A DNA stretch of 64,000 nucleotides, taken from positions 1 through 64,000 of the forward strand of contig NZ_JAHEAG010000002.1 in assembly GCF_018596315.1 (NCBI RefSeq), in the 5' to 3' direction. Under the pieces are notes generated by a model. That model was not told the DNA's origin, made no database searches, and saw only the letters and a program-made list of their open reading frames with translations. The position numbers and the translations under genes are program-made. This document shows positions 60,234 through 64,000 of this stretch, piece after piece. How positions within the stretch are numbered: position 1 is the first letter of the stretch; each line of letters opens with the position of its first letter. The DNA comes from Bradyrhizobium sp. SRL28. GTDB taxonomy: Bacteria > Pseudomonadota > Alphaproteobacteria > Rhizobiales > Xanthobacteraceae.

Positions 60234-61199
60234 TCAGAGCCATCGAGCGCGTTTGAAACGTAGGTAGAGCACCGTGCAAAGCAGGGCAATAATGCCAATG
60301 ACGACGAAGTAGCCGTATTGGGTCTTCAACTCGGGCATGTTTTCAAAGTTCATGCCGTAAATCCCGGCGATCGCGGTGGGGACGGCCAGTATCGCGGCCC
60401 AGGCGGCCAACTGCCGCGTGATCACGCCCTGACGCTGCTGCTCAAGTAGATTGCTCACCTCGAAGACCGAAGTCAGAACCTCTCGCAAGGAGTTCACCAT
60501 CGCATCGACGCGTCGCACATGGTCCAGGACGTCCTGGAAATAGGGACGGACGTTGGCGTCGAGACACGGGGTGTCAAGATGTACGAGCCGGCCACAGACC
60601 TCCGTCATGGGGCCGATGATCCGCTTAAAACGAATCAGCTCCTGGCGCAGCCCGAAGATTCGCTTGACATCAGCGCGGCTGAGGAAGCTGTCGAGCGCGC
60701 TTTGTTCCATCACCAGCACGCGCTCCTCAATCGTTTCGACGACTGGAAGATAGCCATCAACGATAAAGTCGAGGATGGCGTGGAGAACATAGTCCGGGCC
60801 CTGGCCCAGCAGGCTGGGCGCGGCTTCGAGTTGCGCGCGGAGGTCGCTATGCGCCCGCGCCGAGCCATGCCGAACCGAAATGATGAAATTCTTCCCGACA
60901 AAAATCGCGGTCTCGCCGTAGGCGATGTGATCGTGCTCAAGATGAGCGGTGCGCGTCATGACAAACAGTTGTTCGCCATAGATATCAACCTTCGGCATTT
61001 GATTGGCTTTGAGCGCATCCTCGATCGCAAGAGGATGAAGCCCGTAGTTTTTCTCGAGTTGCTCGAGCTCTCCTTTTGAAGGCTCGAATAATCCGATCCA
61101 GACAAACTCGGATTTTCCCTTGCAATCGATCGGCTCGTCCAGGGAAACGGCTTTTGCTTTCTTGCCCTTACGATACAGTTGGGCTGCCACGACGCTCAC
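60234..61199 (-). CDS. corA: Magnesium/cobalt transporter CorA
   Basis: A 321-residue CorA-family divalent-metal channel. The large N-terminal cytoplasmic domain (about 1-255) contains YGLHPLAIEDALKANQMPKV and the long stalk helix. Two C-terminal transmembrane helices (about 262-281 and 293-313) flank the GMN selectivity motif at 282-284 (IYGMNFENMPE). The start is GTG 61199. No riboswitch-like element was seen upstream. Confidence 0.93.
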   Translation of the reverse strand: MSVVAAQLYRKGKKAKAVSLDEPIDCKGKSEFVWIGLFEPSKGELEQLEKNYGLHPLAIEDALKANQMPKVDIYGEQLFVMTRTAHLEHDHIAYGETAIFVGKNFIISVRHGSARAHSDLRAQLEAAPSLLGQGPDYVLHAILDFIVDGYLPVVETIEERVLVMEQSALDSFLSRADVKRIFGLRQELIRFKRIIGPMTEVCGRLVHLDTPCLDANVRPYFQDVLDHVRRVDAMVNSLREVLTSVFEVSNLLEQQRQGVITRQLAAWAAILAVPTAIAGIYGMNFENMPELKTQYGYFVVIGIIALLCTVLYLRFKRARWL

Positions 61200-61340
61200 A
61201 ACGCGCTTCCTCCGAATTTATTGAGCGGGGTGCACCATCCTATCACGCAAATTGCGTGGGGCTCAGGATTCATAGCCGGAGGATGACGGTGGCCGCGATT
61301 GCGATAGGGCTTTGCAGCGCTGCTGTTCGCGCCCTCGGAT

Positions 61341-62210
61341 TCAACTTGCGGGCCGGGCGTTGCGTCCAACCCGTGCATGCTGACGCTCAAGCACCAGGGC
61401 CAAGACACGCACAACGATGTTGACCAGCGTATCCGGCGCCGCGGGGCGTTCGTCCGGGTCGAATGCCAATCCAACGACGGCCTTCGGGCCTTCGGCCGTC
61501 TGCACCGGCCAAAAGTCAAAGCGCGCGGCCAGGTTCGGGTAGACGTCGCCGCGCATGACAGTTCCAGTCGCCAGGGACGATCGCGCCGCTTCCAACTCGG
61601 CCTCCCGGGGTTCTACGTCGCCGGCTTGCTCGAGGGAAACCACTCTGTCCCCCGAAACGAGCATCACGACGGCAGGAACCTGGAAGAGCGCTGCAAGAGT
61701 TTTGGTGGTGAGTGAGAGGATCGCCTTCGTATTGCCGGCCGCGACGACGTCACGGCTGTAGACCTGCAGCACGGTCGTCTGCCTTTTCAGCAGAGCCGCC
61801 TCGGTCGCTCTCTGGCGGGAGGTGAAGGCAACGCCACTCACGATAACACCGACGACAAACAGCAGCCCAATCGCCCAGATGTTCGCCGCGTCGTCAACGG
61901 CCAGTGAGTAGCGAGGCTCGGTCAGGAAAAAATTGAAGGCCAGAGCGCCAAGTATCGCCGAACAGAGTGACGGACCCAAGCCGAGGCTAACGCCCGCGAT
62001 GATCACTGGAACGACAAACACCAGGGACAGGTTCGGGATGGCCACCTTGGTGTCGACACCGACAGCCACGACCGTCGCGGCGGCGGTCATTGCAATTGAA
62101 GCAAGGTAGCGCATCAACTCCGATGCTACCGGGCCAAACAGGGGAACTGCATCGGACGCAGGGGTGATGTCCTGCCGCAGCTTCGATTCAACGTCGGTCA
62201 CTGCTTTCAT
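61341..62210 (-). CDS. KdpD-like DUF4118/GAF membrane sensor without kinase
   Basis: A 289-residue protein. Four transmembrane helices (about 30-125) match the DUF4118 domain of KdpD (IPNLSLVFVVPVIIAGVSLG; SAILGALAFNFFLTEPRYSL). A GAF-like domain follows (about 150-275) with VYSRDVVAAGNTKAILSLTT and VMLVSGDRVVSLEQ. The Usp domain before and the His-kinase domain after, as in KdpD, are missing. It may be a degenerate KdpD fragment kept as a sensor or partner protein. No kdpFABC is nearby. Confidence 0.82.
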   Translation of the reverse strand: MKAVTDVESKLRQDITPASDAVPLFGPVASELMRYLASIAMTAAATVVAVGVDTKVAIPNLSLVFVVPVIIAGVSLGLGPSLCSAILGALAFNFFLTEPRYSLAVDDAANIWAIGLLFVVGVIVSGVAFTSRQRATEAALLKRQTTVLQVYSRDVVAAGNTKAILSLTTKTLAALFQVPAVVMLVSGDRVVSLEQAGDVEPREAELEAARSSLATGTVMRGDVYPNLAARFDFWPVQTAEGPKAVVGLAFDPDERPAAPDTLVNIVVRVLALVLERQHARVGRNARPAS

Positions 62211-62873
62211 CTCCTGCCTGGCGACAACGCGTTTGGCCGAAGAGCAAACCAGCCAAAGCGGGATCGCGGCACTGATAGACGAGCCGAGTATATCCCAACT
62301 TCACCGGCGTGCGAGCCGCATGAAACATGAGTTCCATGCTCTCCGGCAGTGCACGCGAAGAGATCGGTCTGCCGCCATATAAAATCGAGAGGACGAACCG
62401 GCCGGCGGTATAGGAACTTCATAAAGGCCTCATGACCGCTGATAGCGGCAGTGGGCTTGTCTCTGATTGGCACAAGCGGGCCGTTGCCACATATCCGCGC
62501 CGCTCTGGCGATCAAGGAGGTTGGGGTGCAGTAAGGCCGCCCCAGTTGGTGGGCTTTTCATTTCGCGGGCCGGCGAGAAGCGGCCCCAGCAGCGGGGGGC
62601 TAGGGGCTGAGCTGGGGCCGCCCATTCAACCGCCGGCAACGCGGAAACGAGCGGCCGACGGTCAGCAAAATTACCGCAACTCGGTTGATCGTTCCGAACT
62701 AGTTGGGAGTACCTCAGTTGGCGGACTCATTCATATCGGACCAAACCATGCGATGTCGCCATTGGAGATCACGCGCCGAATTCGTCTGGAGCCGCTGCCG
62801 TGTAGGTCGCGGCAGTTCAATGGTCGCAGAGTTCCGGCTGGAAAATATTCGGTCCGAAGCGCATATTCCCGGG
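62211..62873. other. Intergenic region without a supported gene
   Basis: About 660 bases. The reading frames on both strands lack credible starts and have noise-like composition. A stretch near 62500-62525 reads GCGATCAAGGAGGTTGGGGT and CAGTAA, and could be the end of a decayed gene (ALAIKEVGVQ, stop). No RNA gene was recognised. Confidence 0.5.
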
Positions 62874-63056
62874 ATGGCGACAATTGTGCAATGCAATTGC
62901 GGCGCCGAGTACAGTCGCACTGAAGAGAAGTTCTTGGTGCCGCATACGGGTGACGCGGTCTGCAAGATCTGCGGAGCTGCTCTCGAATCGTGGCGCGAAA
63001 CCACCCACGTTCCCATCTACGAACTTGTTGAGCGTCCCGAGAAAAAGCCGGAATGA
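62874..63056 (+). CDS. Small zinc-ribbon protein (60 aa)
   Basis: A 60-residue protein with a likely zinc site from Cys7 and Cys9 (QCNCGAEYSR) and Cys30 and Cys33 (AVCKICGAAL), followed by an acidic C-terminus (VPIYELVERPEKKPE). I recall similar small proteins in Bradyrhizobium with no known function. ATG 62874 is the first Met matching this family; an upstream ATG at 62820 would add 18 unconserved residues. There is no strong ribosome site. Confidence 0.6.
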   Translation: MATIVQCNCGAEYSRTEEKFLVPHTGDAVCKICGAALESWRETTHVPIYELVERPEKKPE

Positions 63057-63068
63057 CATCAGCCCAGT

Positions 63069-63150
63069 GCGTAGGGCGGATTAGCGCAGCGTAATCCGCC
63101 GCGGCGTTTCAAATACGATGGCGGATTACGCTTCGCTAATCCGCCCTACG
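63069..63150. repeat. 82-bp palindromic repeat, GCGTAGGGCGGATTA family, copy 2
   Basis: GCGTAGGGCGGATTAGCGCA at the left and its inverted counterpart TTCGCTAATCCGCCCTACG at the right, with GGCGGATTACG inside. It is a second copy of the element at 60143-60227. Confidence 0.85.
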
Positions 63151-63233
63151 GGTTGCCGCCATCCGCTTGAATATCAGGGTTGAGCAACCGCCGTTCGACC
63201 TTGCATAATCCCCACCCAGTCGGAGGAACGGCG

Positions 63234-64000
63234 ATGCAATTGCGGGACTTTGGGCGCACGGGAATGCAGCTCTCGGTGCTGGGCTTCGGCTGCGGCGCGG
63301 TGGGCGGATTGATGGTGCGCGGCGATGCTGCGGACCAGGAGCATACCATTGCGCGGGCGATTGCGGGCGGCGTCAACTACTTCGACACCGCGGTGCTGTA
63401 CGGCGATGGCGAATCGGAAAAGAATCTTGGCCGCGTTTTGCAAAAGCTGAAACCGGCTGACGTCGTCGTCGGCACCAAGGTCCGGTTGCCGTCCGGCGAG
63501 GATGGCCGCATCGATGATACCGTCAGGACATCGCTCGAAGGCAGCCTGGCGCGGCTGCGTCTTGACCGGGTCGACATCCTTCATCTGCACAATCCGATTA
63601 CCGGGAGCGGTGGCGGATCGGCGCTGAGCGTGCGGCAGGTGCTCGACGAGGTGGTGCCGGCGTTCGAGCGCCTGCGTCAGCAGGGGAGGATTCGTTTCCT
63701 CGGGTTGACGGCACTCGGCGACACGGCCGCGCTGCATCAGGTGATCGATGCCCGCGTCTTCGACAGCGCGCAGGTGGTCTACAACATGCTCAATCCGTCG
63801 GCGGCCCGCGAATTGCCGGCGAACTATCCGGCACAGGATTATGGACGATTGTTCGAACGCACCGAGGCCGCCGGCGTTGGCGTCGTGGGCATTCGCGTGC
63901 TGGCCGGCGGCGCATTGTCAGGCTCGGCCGAGCGTCATCCGATTGCGGGGCCGGCGCCCGAGCCGATTGGGTCGGCGATGAGTTACGACGCCGATATCGA
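63234..64000 (+). CDS. Aldo/keto reductase, C-terminus outside the window
   Basis: At least 255 residues of an NADPH-dependent aldo/keto reductase; the frame is open at the window end. The N-terminus is MQLRDFGRTGMQLSVLGFGC. The catalytic residues are expected at Asp and Tyr of YFDTAVLYGDGESE, Lys of VVGTKVRLP and His of DILHLHNP. GGAGGA at 63222-63227 precedes ATG 63234. The substrate is unknown. Confidence 0.92.
   Translation, partial: MQLRDFGRTGMQLSVLGFGCGAVGGLMVRGDAADQEHTIARAIAGGVNYFDTAVLYGDGESEKNLGRVLQKLKPADVVVGTKVRLPSGEDGRIDDTVRTSLEGSLARLRLDRVDILHLHNPITGSGGGSALSVRQVLDEVVPAFERLRQQGRIRFLGLTALGDTAALHQVIDARVFDSAQVVYNMLNPSAARELPANYPAQDYGRLFERTEAAGVGVVGIRVLAGGALSGSAERHPIAGPAPEPIGSAMSYDADI

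Overview
The window comes from a high-GC alphaproteobacterium of the order Rhizobiales, most likely Bradyrhizobium or a close relative. The evidence is the order ccmI-ccmE-ccmF-ccmH (cycHJKL of rhizobia) followed by degP, an OmpR/EnvZ-type pair and glnE; an fdsGBA-fdhD-fdsD formate dehydrogenase operon; an ECF sigma/RskA pair; and several families of short palindromic repeats that I associate with Bradyrhizobium genomes. It reads as ordinary chromosome with a few accessory patches. I found no rRNA, tRNA, CRISPR array or intact insertion sequence.

Layout. 0-7 kb: an orphan Flp pilin, a small conserved protein, a Ku end-joining protein, a PhoP/PhoQ-like two-component pair whose kinase start overlaps a degenerate palindromic repeat, and a conserved protein of unknown function. 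6.5-12.5 kb: a metal-uptake locus made of a DtxR/MntR-family regulator, a divergent TonB-dependent receptor carrying an extra C-terminal Omp25-like barrel in the same reading frame, and a convergent exbB-exbD-tonB operon. The same palindrome, resembling an MntR box, sits in front of both the receptor and exbB. 12.7-16.8 kb: cytochrome c maturation. 16.9-20.3 kb: DUF1993, MAPEG and other membrane proteins, a TauE-type exporter and a LysR regulator. 20.4-27.5 kb: degP, a second two-component pair and glnE. 27.6-29.9 kb: an anti-sigma/ECF sigma operon divergent from a DUF4394 exported protein, with identical promoter motifs (TGCATCC-N17-GTA) facing both ways.

30-31 kb: an orphan low-GC gene and an IS5-type transposase remnant. 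31-37 kb: NAD-dependent formate dehydrogenase. 37-44 kb: an MddA-like methyltransferase, a DUF1127-like protein, a winged-helix/TPR regulator, an HD-domain protein, and a periplasmic binding protein followed by a dCache-HAMP adenylate cyclase. 44.5-46.5 kb: two LysR regulators. 46.7-52.7 kb: a polyamine-type ABC transporter operon containing a HAD hydrolase and a FAD-dependent amine oxidase. 52.7-56.5 kb: a large PAS histidine kinase and a cation diffusion facilitator with a long C-terminus. 56.6-57.5 kb: about 0.9 kb of dispersed repeats. 57.6-59.1 kb: an AT-richer gene for a putative PD-(D/E)XK nuclease of unknown family. 59.2-64 kb: a pentapeptide-repeat protein, CorA, a KdpD-like membrane sensor without a kinase, a small zinc-ribbon protein and a truncated aldo/keto reductase.

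The most unusual items are the receptor-plus-porin fusion with its shared operator, the paired ECF promoters, the putative nuclease beside the repeat cluster, and the repeat-derived N-terminus of the first histidine kinase. All functions are read from sequence and memory of families; no database search was run.
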